A stretch of 64,000 nucleotides of DNA from Syncephalis fuscata (taxonomy: Eukaryota; Zoopagomycota; Zoopagomycetes; Zoopagales; Piptocephalidaceae): assembly GCA_025786725.1 (NCBI GenBank), contig JAHLTZ010000004.1, positions 855,314 to 919,313 on the forward strand, written 5' to 3'. The notes below the pieces were generated by a model that saw nothing but the letters and a program-made list of their open reading frames with translations, was not told where the DNA came from and did no database searches. The position numbers and the translations under genes were made by a program. Shown here one piece after another: positions 51,098 to 64,000 of this stretch (the stretch's first letter is position 1; every line of letters begins with the position of its first letter).

Positions 51098-52773
51098 TGA
51101 TCGCTAGAATGCAGATTTGATAAAAGCATGGCTTGCTCCTTGTAAATGTGATGAACCTGTTTTGACGTCCATAAATGGTACACATGACACTAATGATGGT
51201 GATAGAATGGAACTGGGCCATCAGATGTGACGAAATAGCAAGTATTGATAACCCATGTGTAAATACTTTGTACAATAATGCTAAGCCTTGAATAATTAAC
51301 AAAGATCGATTTTAATATTAACTGGAAAACCGTTGTTTTACATATGTAGCAATGTCTGAATTGCAGTGGACTTGAAATGACTGTTGGAATATTTCTCTAA
51401 TCATGTTGCTTGCAGTTGCGCCTTTCATTAGTATTGAAGCTTTGCAAGCCTATATTATTCTGCCACTCATCTGACCATTGTGCTTGATGTGTCGTTATTA
51501 GTAGCTTTGTCGCTGCACTTTTGTGTCTTTCGTCGTTCTCTAATAGTCTGCTGAGGCGAGTTAGGTGTTGTCAAGAAAGGCGACACTGCATTGCCCCTTC
51601 ACTCATAGAATGTTCCATAAATATATATTTGTTTTTGAGCTGTTTCTAATGGCATTTGTATATAGCAATCAACCATATATTAATATGTACTACAATTGCC
51701 AGCCATGGCCGCAATCGAGCACGACTAATTTTGCGATAGCATATTTACACAAACTAACCATTTGAAATCAGTATGCCGTTGTAACAAATGTATTTATACA
51801 TACTTGTCACAATAGATAATAAGATGAAACTATGCCGTAATAAATATTCGTGAATAAATACTAGAGATTTGTCAGATATCTTAGCACCAGTATTATCGCA
51901 CACAAAGCAGCTTCATACTGATAAACATAACATTGACAGTAATATCGAGTAGAATTATGCTATCTGTTCAATGGTAGATCGGCCATTTATTATACAAAGT
52001 CTACTAATATAATTAAACAAACAAACGACTGGCATAATTCAATATGATGCGCTGTATTTAGTTAATATATGTTGATACATCGTCAGCAATGTGCTACTGA
52101 AAGTAGGTAGCTAAATAACAAGTGAGAATAATAGTATTAGTCTAGTCAAATAAAATAAATATCCAATATCAGAGAAATTTAAGCAATATAAGCTATGTAA
52201 ACTACAGCTTTTAGTCCAATTACAGCTACTATTAGTGAGTGAGTTAACACAGTATACTTGATTAAGATAATTCTTACAGTTAAACTGATATGGAGGAGAA
52301 AAGTAATAAAAATTATCATTAATTGTGTCAAGTACTTTAATGAATATGGAGCTTTAATAAACGTTATTTCGATGAGAATTTATGTAATTATAAAGTTTGG
52401 TTGCAATAATTTAAATTTTTGTTAATTTATGTAACATTGATACTCAGTAAATGTTTGAACATAATATTTTGCAATTCTTATTGTTTATACTAGCACTAAA
52501 TTCTATTAAACTATTTTTAATGAATTATTTTTAATTTTTCATCGTTGATTATAACTACTATATAGAATGCTATAGACAATAGTTGCGACTTAAACTAATA
52601 AACAACTTATATATTAATAGATAATTAAAAGTATTTAGTTTATCATTTTAATACCTATAATCATCATTATTAATTAAAAAATAACTATCAATAGATCGGT
52701 TTTATTTTATAATGTTTTTGATCAAAACATAACAATCGTAAGTAAATACGATTAATTCGTAATATCGGCTCGT
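51022..52773. other. Intergenic, copy B upstream region and HSP60 3' flank
   Basis: Holds the copy B promoter side, the duplicated block 51310-51990, and about 780 bp of very AT-rich DNA before the HSP60 stop. No gene recognised. Confidence 0.6.
51310..51990. repeat. Near-identical block 2, copy B
   Basis: Partner of 47672-48352; offset 3638 bp. Confidence 0.9.
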
Positions 52774-55004
<2,231 letters not shown>

Positions 55005-55469
55005 ATGTCAGCTCGTACCTTGTCTCGTAAAGTGATTCCTCTACTGGATCGCGTCTTGGTCCAGCGCGTTAAAGCCATCGAAAAGACAAAGTCTGGCATT
55101 TTGATTCCGGAAAAAGCTCAGGAAACCCTGCCTGAAGGTACGGTCGTTGCCGTTGGTCCAGGTGCTTTCAACAAGGTAAATACTAGTAGCAGTAGTTATA
55201 GTAGCAGTAGTATTACGTAGAAATATGTAAATCGCAATTTTATTAAACTAATCACTGGCTATCTAGGATGGACAACGCATTCCAGTATCTGTAGCAGTTG
55301 GCGACAAGGTGTTGCTTCCCGGCTATGGCGGTAGCAGTGTAAAGATTGATACTGAGGTAACTACCCTTGTAGAGGTATAGATTAAGTTTGATGTTAATAT
55401 TAATATATTATATTATAATAGGAATTGCTATTGTTCCGCGATTCCGAGATTCTAGCCAAACTTGAGTAG
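55005..55469 (+). CDS. HSP10: Mitochondrial co-chaperonin HSP10
   Basis: Lid of the HSP60 chamber in the mitochondrial matrix. Exons 55005-55175, 55267-55356 and 55422-55469 total 103 codons (102 aa), the usual size. Start MSARTLSRKVIPLLDRVLVQ; the uncleaved N-terminus serves as targeting signal in this family. The mobile loop is KAIEKTKSGILIPEKA, GDKVLLPGYGG is the family signature, and RDSEILAKLE is the end. An in-frame upstream extension exists but has no supporting ATG of better context. The stop lies 93 bp from the convergent DNA ligase stop. Confidence 0.95.
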
Positions 55470-55562
55470 ATGTTTTCTATGATCGTATTGCTACAACAAT
55501 AAACGTTTATACGCAATAAAGCAAATGAGATAGATAGTATTGTATAAATTTATTATATATAA

Positions 55563-58500
55563 TTAAAACGCTTCTTCTGTATCAGATGTATTATGCGGAT
55601 GTTGATGTGCAAATTGCTGTAAATACATATCGGCAATTCGTTGCGATGAAGTACAGTCCTCGAAAGCTTTATCTTCTCGTTGACGAATAAATCGCGGGAA
55701 TCTTAGTGAAATACCTTTATCGCTACCGTCAACCTTTCCTTGAGCTGCCCAGTAAAGTGGCGACAATGATAGATCGGCTGCTTTAATCTCCCAAATCTAT
55801 TTATTATTATTATTATTATTATCTATATTTGTTTATCTATCCTAAATAACTAACCTTTTTTGGTTCAAACCATACATCAGGACGTATCGATGAATGTGCA
55901 TGATAATAATGGCGTGGTGCTGCAATAATATGCGGTTTTAATTCTTCGTAATGTTGCTTTAAATCTTCGTCAGAAAACCCGGTACCAATCTGTACATAAT
56001 ATTAATTAAATTAGTACCAATAAACATAACGCTATATTGCAATATATATATATTAAATAATAATAATTTACCTTGCATATTGCTTCAACAAATTCGGTCT
56101 GTGGATCGTAACAGGCCAACAAGTAACCGCCATAGACATCTTTACGCTTGCCTCGGCCGTAATAAGCACCAATGACTACCAAGTCTAATGAATCACCAAC
56201 ACCATCCAAGTAATCCTTTTTAACCTAGTACCATTTGTAAGTAACAAATATTAAATAGCAAGTATTCATCCTTACTTTAAGCCAGTTTCGTGATCGCTTT
56301 GATGGCTCATAGGTCGATTCAGTTCCTTCAAGTACCTTGACCATAAGTCCTTCACAATTATCTAGTAATATATTATTGTTATTACTACTGCTACTACCTA
56401 ATTTACATCGTTCAATCAGCCATTTTTACCTCGCATGCTTTCATCAAGGAATAGTTGGATTTCTTCAACACGACGACCATCCATTGAAACGGCAAAGCCG
56501 AATTGATCTTCTACTTCGTTAAATGCAGCGTGCATTTTATCTCTTCTTTCCTTCAATGAGACTTGTAATAAACACTATATTTAATGATAAATTGTAAATT
56601 ATTTAGCACTATTACCCATGACTATTAATTATTAGAATTTACCTCATCATTAAGGTATAATAAATCAAAGGCAAAAATACGGACTTGCACTGTAATTTCC
56701 TCTTCTTTAACATCTTTGCGTTTACGTGTGCTTAGTATTTGAAATGGTAGAATTTGATGCTTTTTCAAATCCCATGCTACTGCTTCACAGTCCAAAATAA
56801 AATTACGGGTTGTTGCTTTGGCCGCCTATCATATCATTTGTATTAATTAATGACTTTTAACTATAATAAATACGCTATTCTATCCTACCTTGGACATCTT
56901 TTCGACAATATCAGGATATCGACTGGACATATTTTCGGAATTACGACTATAGACGCGTATTTTTCCATCAAAGAAATGAACCTAGATTACAATTGACAAT
57001 TAATGCATTTAATACGACCTCTAAACCAATTACCTGTGCTCGTTCACCATCGTATTTATACTCGCAGGTAAATGGACACTTTTCAAATCGATCCAATACC
57101 TCGGTGATTGATCGTGTAGGATGGGCCAGCATTGGTTTGACAGGAATACCTGTTTTGTATAAATACACTACTATTACAACAATAACAATAACAATACTAC
57201 TTGTATTACTTACCTGGAGTCAATCGGCAGCTCTCTTCAAGTTTCAATACACCATGTTCTAATAGAACAGGCAGTATTATATCATAATTAGGCAGCTGAC
57301 TATACAACTGTTAGTATCTACTAATTAGATGTACTAATACTTACTTGTAAACCGATTTAATTATTTCGACTCCTCTAGTTAATTTCTCACTTAATTCCAT
57401 TTCAGCATGTGGTGTTTTAGGCTTAGTGGCTTTAAACGTTAATTAACACTTGTGAAATAGGACTGAATATTATGGCTTACTGTTACGTGACAGTATACTG
57501 GCATGAGCCAGAGCAGCTAAAACCGTCTGTTCCGCTAATCCAATACGCAGCTTGCCTCCCAAACTCCTAATCAGTATAAAACTAATTAGTTATAAACAAA
57601 CTCACTAATAGTTACTATTTCTACCGTATTAAGAACTTGGCTTCATCTCCCTGGCATTGGACAAGTAAACCACCAATCTTATCAACTTTACGTTTCATCG
57701 ACTATTCATGCTCGGTTTAGTATTTATTAGCCAATATATATATATTACTTACAGAATTACCCGAGATACTAGCAATTTCTCGTAGCGTAGAAAATACCAT
57801 AGGTATAGTCAATGGCTTGCCCTTTTGGTTAAAAAGTACATTTTGATTTTGACGACTTTCCTGTAAATCATATATTAATAAATAGCAAATATTTGATATA
57901 TAAATCACTTACTTGTGCCACTGTTCCCAAATCGCCCTTTGTAATATATTCAGACTTGATTTTACCAACATCACGGCCAGTAGAATGTCCAATAGCTTTT
58001 ATCAATAAAGATTCACCAATGCCCAGTTCCATGCCATCATATTGTGGCCCAAGCTAAATAACAAAGCATTAGATTAAATACATGTACAACACACACATAT
58101 ATATATATATACCTGATTAATACATAGATATACAGTTTGTACTAGTTGATTAGGACTCAACCGTATTATTTGTAAAAAAAAATCTCTTAAATAAGCTAAA
58201 ATAATTAAACTAATAGTAATAGTAATAATTGACATTTAATTACAATATTAGCTGTTATATGAATTAAACTAACCGCTTTGTAGTTGATTCTACTTTGGTG
58301 AATACTTGACACAAATTGGCATAGGGAACACTAATCATCAATTAATTCATTATAACTAATATCAAAATGATATCACTCACTTTTTACCAGTCCAATCAGA
58401 AAGTTGATCTGTCGATTTATCAAGTACTGGTTGTTGTTTTACCGTACTAATTAAACATGATTATATTAAATATTGAATATTAAATACTATATTTTATTCT

Positions 58501-59398
58501 ATTTAATTTTCTTACCATTGAGCAAGTATTTCCTCAGCCTGCTCTTCCTCTTTAGTCTCTTTTTCTTCCTGGCTTACTTTAAGGTATTTAATATTTACTT
58601 TCATTATTGTAATATTAAAATGTTATATATATATTTACCTGCATCCATCATCAGTGTATCCTCATCTAATTGCTTAACAGGTGCTTTTACATCCACTTCA
58701 CTACTGACACTGCTTGCACTTTCATTATCATCTGACGTTGCATCATCTGTTGCTGTCTTTTTTGATTTCTTTTTCTGACGTTTAACTGGCAGTGTATTAG
58801 ATGCTTTTTTATACTTATTATTTTTTTCATTAACATTAAGTGATAGCTGTTCTAAATTCTTCTTCAATGGTATTAATTCCTCAACGGCCATTGATTCTGA
58901 TCCTGATTCGTTTTCACTGCCTGAATTAATAATTGACTTTTTCTGATACAAAGTTTTACGACGTTTCTCTATTACGCGGCCTATTTAATAATAAACACAA
59001 TTATTTCTACTATAAGTCTTACCGGTTACTTTATCGTCATCTTTAGTTTTATTTGTAGTATCCACCGCTCGTTTACGTCTCTTTGACGCTGGCAAATCTG
59101 TTTTACTGTTTGATTCTGTTTCATTGTCCGAGTGATTATGTTCTTCATTACTATTCTTATTCTTCTTAGACGACTCTAAAAGTGATTTAGCAGAAGAACG
59201 ATCTTTACTTCTATTACGGGGCTGTTTGGTTATAGAACCCGTTTTCTTAGGTGAAGTAGGAGTCTTTTTGGCTAAATCGTTTGATGAATCGGCGTCTGTT
59301 ACTTGTTTAAAAAACGAGCTGTAATGTAAAGTGGTTGGCAAAATACGCAACTTAATAATAAGTGCCTACCTGATTTGTGTTTGTTTACGCGACGCCAT
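55563..59398 (-). CDS. CDC9: DNA ligase I (ATP-dependent)
   Basis: Seals Okazaki-fragment nicks in the nucleus. Twenty-one exons: 59370-59398, 59023-59318, 58639-58980, 58516-58576, 58381-58446, 58274-58330, 58113-58185, 57913-58053, 57753-57860, 57625-57701, 57481-57566, 57345-57429, 57214-57299, 57034-57149, 56889-56981, 56643-56825, 56430-56574, 56276-56361, 56072-56224, 55855-55989, 55563-55796. They total exactly 884 codons (883 aa). The N-terminus holds a PCNA-binding PIP box, QTQISSFF, split by the first intron. About 220 Lys/Ser/Glu-rich residues follow, then the DNA-binding domain ([18 protein letters not shown]). The nucleotidyl Lys is in [10 protein letters not shown], then [21 protein letters not shown] and NWLKVKKDY, and the OB fold ends [14 protein letters not shown]. 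It is the most intron-rich gene here. Confidence 0.94.
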
Positions 59399-60972
59399 TA
59401 ATAGTATATGAAAAGAGTAAGCCGTAAAGATCCAAGAAGAAGAAAAAGAAAAAGAAAAAGAAACTGGTGCGCTAGACAAAGGTAATTGTTTGGCTGGATA
59501 GTCGCTAAAAGGCCAGATATTCTTAGACGCCACGAGTAAAGATAGGCGCGGTCGCAAAGGAAGTGTAGAAAAATGGAATAAAAACGGAAACGTAGCAAAA
59601 GAAGGACGCGATAAGCATGAACGTAGAGAAGTAGAGCACATACTATGTCCCCATGAATGCGTTGCTTAAGCTATAGCCGTCAAACTATATAGTGTTTCCA
59701 TCAACACAAGCGATAACAGTCGCGGTTGGTTATGATCGGTTTGAGTCACTGGAGCGTTGTAAGGTTTATAACATAGAGAGCAAGCCAGAATAGAAAGAAG
59801 CACAAAGCGTTAAGAAACAAATGCGTTTTACTATAAAGTTAAAATAATCAGTCTAATGCAAAATAAATACGTAATAAACCAGTAAGGGGTAAACAACTTT
59901 ATTCTTTTAGTTATTTTAATATACTCATTAGTATACTGAAAATATGTTCTATGATAATGAGTAGTTCTTTTTAAGAAGTTGAAGAACTTTTATTATATTT
60001 ATTTATGCTTTTTGATATACTAATTAGTCCTGATGAACATATTCTATAATAATAAGTAGTTGTGGTATTAAATCATTGTTATTTTAATTCGCGTACAATC
60101 TACGTCATCACACTTTCTTTTATCTTTCTTTACACTTGATAACATATATCCATTGTATATACTTGTACACTCCATATATACTATTTAGATATTGTTAGTA
60201 GTTGAATGACTGAAAAATTATGACAACTGTAAGCCATATGCTAGTATATGTGTTAATATATATTATCATAATAAGCAATAATAAATATAACTAATTAATT
60301 ACATTATTGATTATTTTTATTAAAGTTTATTGTCATCGACCTACAAGTGTTACAGTTTAAATTTATTTATTTTTAGATGATTCTACTTTAGTATTTAACA
60401 AAATAAAACAAATATTAGACTAACTGTTTTTAAAACAATGAATGGTAATGGTCGATATAGCTACTATTGTTTGAATGTGACATTTAGTTTTACTTATAAA
60501 TTGAAACAACAATTGCAAATTAAATATAGTTGTTTTATTTTTACATATTCCAAGTATCAAAATTACCCGGTTTCTTTGCTAAAAGGTGGTGTGCATCGAA
60601 TACACGTTTTAGCATCAGAGTTGTTCTTGGAATGGGACACTGAATAAAGGAGCTCCGTGAAAGAGCTTTTAAACACGGAGTGTACAATAAAGGCGTTTCA
60701 TTTTTAACGGTACATTTGATGTCACATGTTGCGACAAAGCAATGGGTCTTATTTATTTAACAACACTGTGTTCACAATTAAAAATTCTTTTTGTATACAA
60801 ACGCTGGTCGGTTCCATTAAATTACATTTTATTATCACTATACATCCTTATGCTAGTTTTACTTCTTTCTTTCTCTTTCTTTCTTTCGCTTGCCTTACGT
60901 CTCTGCCATTAGAATCGCTACTTCTTTTATGTTCACATTATTCACATTGACACGTAGTTAGGAAAAATCATT
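59399..60972. other. Divergent intergenic region
   Basis: About 1.6 kb between the DNA ligase and 7TM member 2 starts. A purine-rich block at 59433-59463 is pyrimidine on the ligase strand, and a CT-rich block sits at 60858-60905 just before the 7TM start. A short GGAGCTCCGTG...CACGGAG inverted repeat lies at 60649-60682. No gene called; 60438-60647 is open but featureless. Confidence 0.55.
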
Positions 60973-62238
60973 ATGAAATTTGATCATCCTCCACCTTACG
61001 CACCTTATTGCGATTATAAGATCAATATCACGGATTGTCGTGATGGGCAGTCTTATTTGCAGATTTATCTTGTGGGTATTTTTATCCACTTGCTCGTATT
61101 TTTCTGGGGCGCCTACATCGTCATTCGTTACGCCAATCTTGGTGATAATGAGACACGATTTGAAGGCAGTCTCGGTGATAGATTCCGTCAATTTGTTAGC
61201 CAGCCATTAAAGCCGGCCAGCATCTTTTCAACTATATTTGTGGGATGTCGTGTAATTCATAACACGCTGTGCGCATTTGATTTAATACCATCTCTAAAAA
61301 TGCGAACACTTTCAAGTTTGCTATCAATGATTCCTGGCTTTTGGGCCACACTATTCTTTGCTGCCGGTATTGTCGAAACGGTCCAGTTGACCATTGGTCG
61401 TCTACCCGATAGTAATGACGTGCCTAACAAAGAAATGTTTATGCGTCACGCACCTACACGTGTACTAGCACTGTCGTCGCTCGCTGTGTTGGGCATTTTT
61501 GGGACTACCGTGCCTGTCGTGCTTTCCTTTTTGGCTGGACTAAAAGGTGAGGCAGGCGATTGGCATGGTTATTTCGACTATTTGAAGCTTTCATGGTGCA
61601 CTCTTGGTATGGTGTTTGTTGCACTCGGTATTCTATATGCCTATTATGCCGTTGTGCTTTCAAAACTACTACGACAACTTGCACCAAAGCTTCTTCAATC
61701 AAACCAAGACTGCCAAAAGAAAGACTGGGGATTCTCACCAAGTGCTACTACGAAAATAGGCAATGACAATTTTGACCATACCAACAACATTAAAGTACCC
61801 GAGGGTGCACACACTAAAATAACACAGGTACACTCGATTGTTATTCAAAACGACAAACCTTGTGCCAAATTTGCAGCACTTTATGAATTTGCCTTTAAAG
61901 AAAAGAAAACAGTGCAATCCGAGGTATCGTTGGCCGAATCCGAAGCTTTGTTAGCCGAGACAAAAGAACGCTCCGAAGCGATCAATCGTCTACAAAAAGC
62001 CTTACGTCACTTGATCTTCCACTACTGCGCTGGCGCAATAGGCTCCTTCCTCTGGGGCCTTGGGGCCAAGTGGCTTATTGTTACGCCGGTAGTAAATAAA
62101 TTATCGGCCATTGTGTTCCTTGCCGTCATTTGGCCACTTGCTGCGGGCGGTGTACTTTGGCATCGATGGCAAATGGAACGTGCTCGTATTCGACGGGAAC
62201 GACGCCGCATCGGCTTAGCAAGGGTCGCGGCCGCTTAA
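60973..62238 (+). CDS. 7TM protein of the local APxCD family, member 2
   Basis: Single-exon, 421 aa, intact. N-terminal segment MKFDHPPPYAPYCDYKINIT then DCRD, with two Cys and an NIT sequon, followed by seven hydrophobic segments. Shared marks: MIPGFWATLFFAAGIVETVQ in TM3, LAGLKGEAGDWHGYF in the loop before TM5, a third loop of roughly 115 aa that is longer than in member 1, and WPLAAGGVLWHRWQMERAR closing TM7, then a basic tail. Receptor-like; function unknown. It forms a tandem pair with member 3, 439 bp downstream on the same strand. Confidence 0.78.
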   Translation: MKFDHPPPYAPYCDYKINITDCRDGQSYLQIYLVGIFIHLLVFFWGAYIVIRYANLGDNETRFEGSLGDRFRQFVSQPLKPASIFSTIFVGCRVIHNTLCAFDLIPSLKMRTLSSLLSMIPGFWATLFFAAGIVETVQLTIGRLPDSNDVPNKEMFMRHAPTRVLALSSLAVLGIFGTTVPVVLSFLAGLKGEAGDWHGYFDYLKLSWCTLGMVFVALGILYAYYAVVLSKLLRQLAPKLLQSNQDCQKKDWGFSPSATTKIGNDNFDHTNNIKVPEGAHTKITQVHSIVIQNDKPCAKFAALYEFAFKEKKTVQSEVSLAESEALLAETKERSEAINRLQKALRHLIFHYCAGAIGSFLWGLGAKWLIVTPVVNKLSAIVFLAVIWPLAAGGVLWHRWQMERARIRRERRRIGLARVAAA

Positions 62239-62677
62239 TCGGTCTTTATGCATACAAACACATGTTCTGTACTATTATATTAACTGCAGCGGACACACGA
62301 TACGATAAACCTTTGTAATGACCAAGTTACGACGCAGTATATCTAATAATATAATTAATAAATTGGTATATCATCATTCAGAACCATAAACAAATGACTT
62401 GAACTTTAGCTTGCTGCATAGAATGTTCTAGGCTTTAAACCTGTTGAGCAAGCATAGCTATAGCTTGCAATCGGCTTATTGGAAAACACGGGCCTTGTTG
62501 CTCATGCACGAAACTTCGGCCGCATCTACATATGACCTGTCCAATGTACTATTTAATAAATACAATACAGTTTTCATTTATCTATTGCCTTTATTTTATT
62601 GCAGTCTAGTTTGTCACTTCATTTATTCTGTCCAAATAGCCTTATGCATTATCTGGTTAAGCGCCGTGTTGATCATC
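62239..62677. other. Spacer between tandem 7TM genes
   Basis: About 440 bp. The open frame of member 3 extends upstream to about 62444 but starts on a non-ATG codon, and homology with members 1 and 2 begins only at the ATG 62678, so this is treated as upstream region. Confidence 0.55.
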
Positions 62678-63943
62678 ATGAAGAGTGATCCAGCCTCCCC
62701 ATACGCGCCTTATTGCGATTTCACCATAAATATGACTGATTGTGAAGGTGCTGCTGTTTATTTTATTTTTTATGCCGTTGGTGCTGGTATTCATGCATTA
62801 TTCGTTACATTTGGTATATTCTCATTGGTTTACTGTTACATTAAACGACGTGCAAACAATACGCTAAACGAGCAAACGACCACTCATCAAAATCAAAAGC
62901 ACAAATTTATTCAGAGTCCATTGGATGTATCGACTGTATTTGCCATTTTATTCTTACTGGCACGATTGCCCATAATACGCTATGTGCTTTCGATGTTGTA
63001 CCATCGTTTAAAATACGAACACTTACACTTCTTCTTTCTATACTATCCGGCTTTTGGAGTATACTGGTATTTTCATTCGGTGTTATAGAAATAGTGTATA
63101 GAACTCTTGAATGGACGCCTAATCGCCATACAAAACGTATGAGTAAGATTCCGATCCAAGTACCACGTCGCAAGCTGGTAATCGGCTTTTTCAGTACAAT
63201 AGGCGTAATTATGACACTAATACTACCAATATTTGGCTATATGGCTGGTGTGCGTGGAGAAGATTCAAATTGGCACGATTACCTAAACTACACGCAAATT
63301 GCCTGGTGTACCTGGGGCGTGGCAATGCTATCAATCGCTATTTTTACACTTACTATGCAATTACTCTAACCAAACTGCTAAATGATACTGTGGAGAAACT
63401 CGAGTCATCGTTAGGAGCATCGAACAATTCAAAAACTGCCCCTATCCAGGAACAAAAGCCTGCTGCGGCTGTAGGCATTGCTTCATCGCACGTCGATTGC
63501 AATAGCTATGCGACGTCTACAGCGGCTAAAATGGTAGAGAAACAACGATACATTTTCAATGTTAGATCAGTGATGATGGCTGTTCAATCTTCAAATAGAC
63601 TACTATCCAACCCATTTACTAGCGCAAAACGAAATATTAAAACCGTAATGTCTATCGCGGACGAGGAAACAAAAGAGCGTATTACCGCAATAATTCAACT
63701 TCGCAGAACAGCACAACATATAATTTTTTCATTTTTTATTTCTACATTCACTGCTTTATCTTGGGGCAACGCCATGCCTTGGATTATTATGAATCCTGTG
63801 GCAAGTAAAATGTTTGCACTAGCAGTACTTACAATTTTGTGGCCCATAGTAGGTGGAAAGATTATTTGCACTGGTGGAGGCTTGAAAGCGCAAAACTTCA
63901 AAGAGAAAGACGGCGCGATTCCATTCGCATAGAAGTAGCATAA
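62678..63943 (+). CDS. 7TM protein of the local APxCD family, member 3 (three frame breaks)
   Basis: Paralog of member 2. ATG 62678 chosen because MKSDPASPYAPYCDFTINMT then DC aligns with the starts of members 1 and 2. The frame breaks three times, each consistent with one missing base: at 62969-62971 (C run), 63341-63345 (T run) and about 63868 (G). Beyond each break the matching paralog sequence resumes in the next frame (CAFD...; YTYYAITL; HWWRLESAKLQRERRR), ending at TAA 63941-63943. Counting the three bases gives 423 codons, one more than member 2. As printed, translation would stop after TM2. Assembly deletions are likely because the same kind of break occurs in essential genes here, but recent loss of function cannot be excluded. 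Confidence 0.65.
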
Positions 63944-64000
63944 TATTGCTATTTTGTATCTATTTAATCATTTCATGTAATAACGATTCCAATAATTGTA

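Noticed and set aside
56561-56580. Apparent frame break before DNA ligase exon 17
   Set aside because: Resolved by the upstream acceptor (exon start 56574), which restores the exact codon total.
58141-58200. Apparent frame break in DNA ligase exon 7
   Set aside because: Resolved by using the acceptor ending at 58186, which gives [14 protein letters not shown] in frame.
60438-60647. 69-codon open stretch
   Set aside because: No domain; AT-rich chance frame in the intergenic region.
62444-62677. N-terminal extension of 7TM member 3
   Set aside because: Lacks an ATG at its start, and the paralogs begin at the position of the 62678 ATG.

Overview
The window is AT-rich nuclear DNA from a eukaryote, most likely an early-diverging fungus. 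The evidence is short GT-AG introns (mostly about 50-100 nt), a URA2-type fused pyrimidine gene whose dihydroorotase domain has lost its metal ligands, an Sfp1-like zinc-finger factor, a hybrid histidine kinase, a receptor resembling STE3, and a 7TM-RGS receptor like fungal GprK. The species cannot be fixed from the sequence. No tRNA, rRNA, CRISPR array or transposase was recognised.

Layout. 1-3705 intergenic. 3706-7447 (+) hybrid histidine kinase. 7864-8375 (-) TRM112. 8514-10534 (-) asparagine synthetase. 11574-13034 (-) STE3-like 7TM receptor. 14541-16957 (-) 7TM-RGS protein. 16958-20405 gene-poor. 20406-21972 (-) Sfp1-like factor. 21973-25569 gene-poor with microsatellites. 25570-26770 (-) Rab18-type GTPase. 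29227-36382 (+) URA2 (GATase-CPSase-inactive DHOase-ATCase). 36611-38055 (-) KpsF/GutQ-type SIS-CBS protein. 39686-43033 (+) glycine decarboxylase P protein. 43231-44373 (-) 7TM protein of a three-member local family. 45457-47364 and 49105-51021 (-) tandem duplicates of a secreted-domain plus 7TM protein. 52774-54548 (-) HSP60 and 55005-55469 (+) HSP10, head to head around a step-type heat-shock element. 55563-59398 (-) DNA ligase I with 21 exons. 60973-62238 (+) and 62678-63943 (+) two more members of the 7TM family.

Themes. (1) Seven heptahelical proteins of four architectures lie in 64 kb, next to other signalling genes (histidine kinase, 7TM-RGS). (2) Housekeeping genes cover pyrimidine, asparagine and glycine metabolism, translation/methylation, DNA replication and mitochondrial protein folding. 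(3) Several conserved genes carry isolated 1-nt frame breaks. Correcting them restores an exact codon count in URA2, HSP60, the SIS gene, the Sfp1-like gene and the last 7TM gene. I read most of these as residual assembly indels, not biology, though pseudogenisation is possible for the duplicated receptors. (4) Pyrimidine tracts on the coding strand lie upstream of many start codons.

Exon coordinates below were worked out by hand from splice signals, reading phase and family similarity. The intron-containing genes with undamaged frames sum to whole codon numbers.
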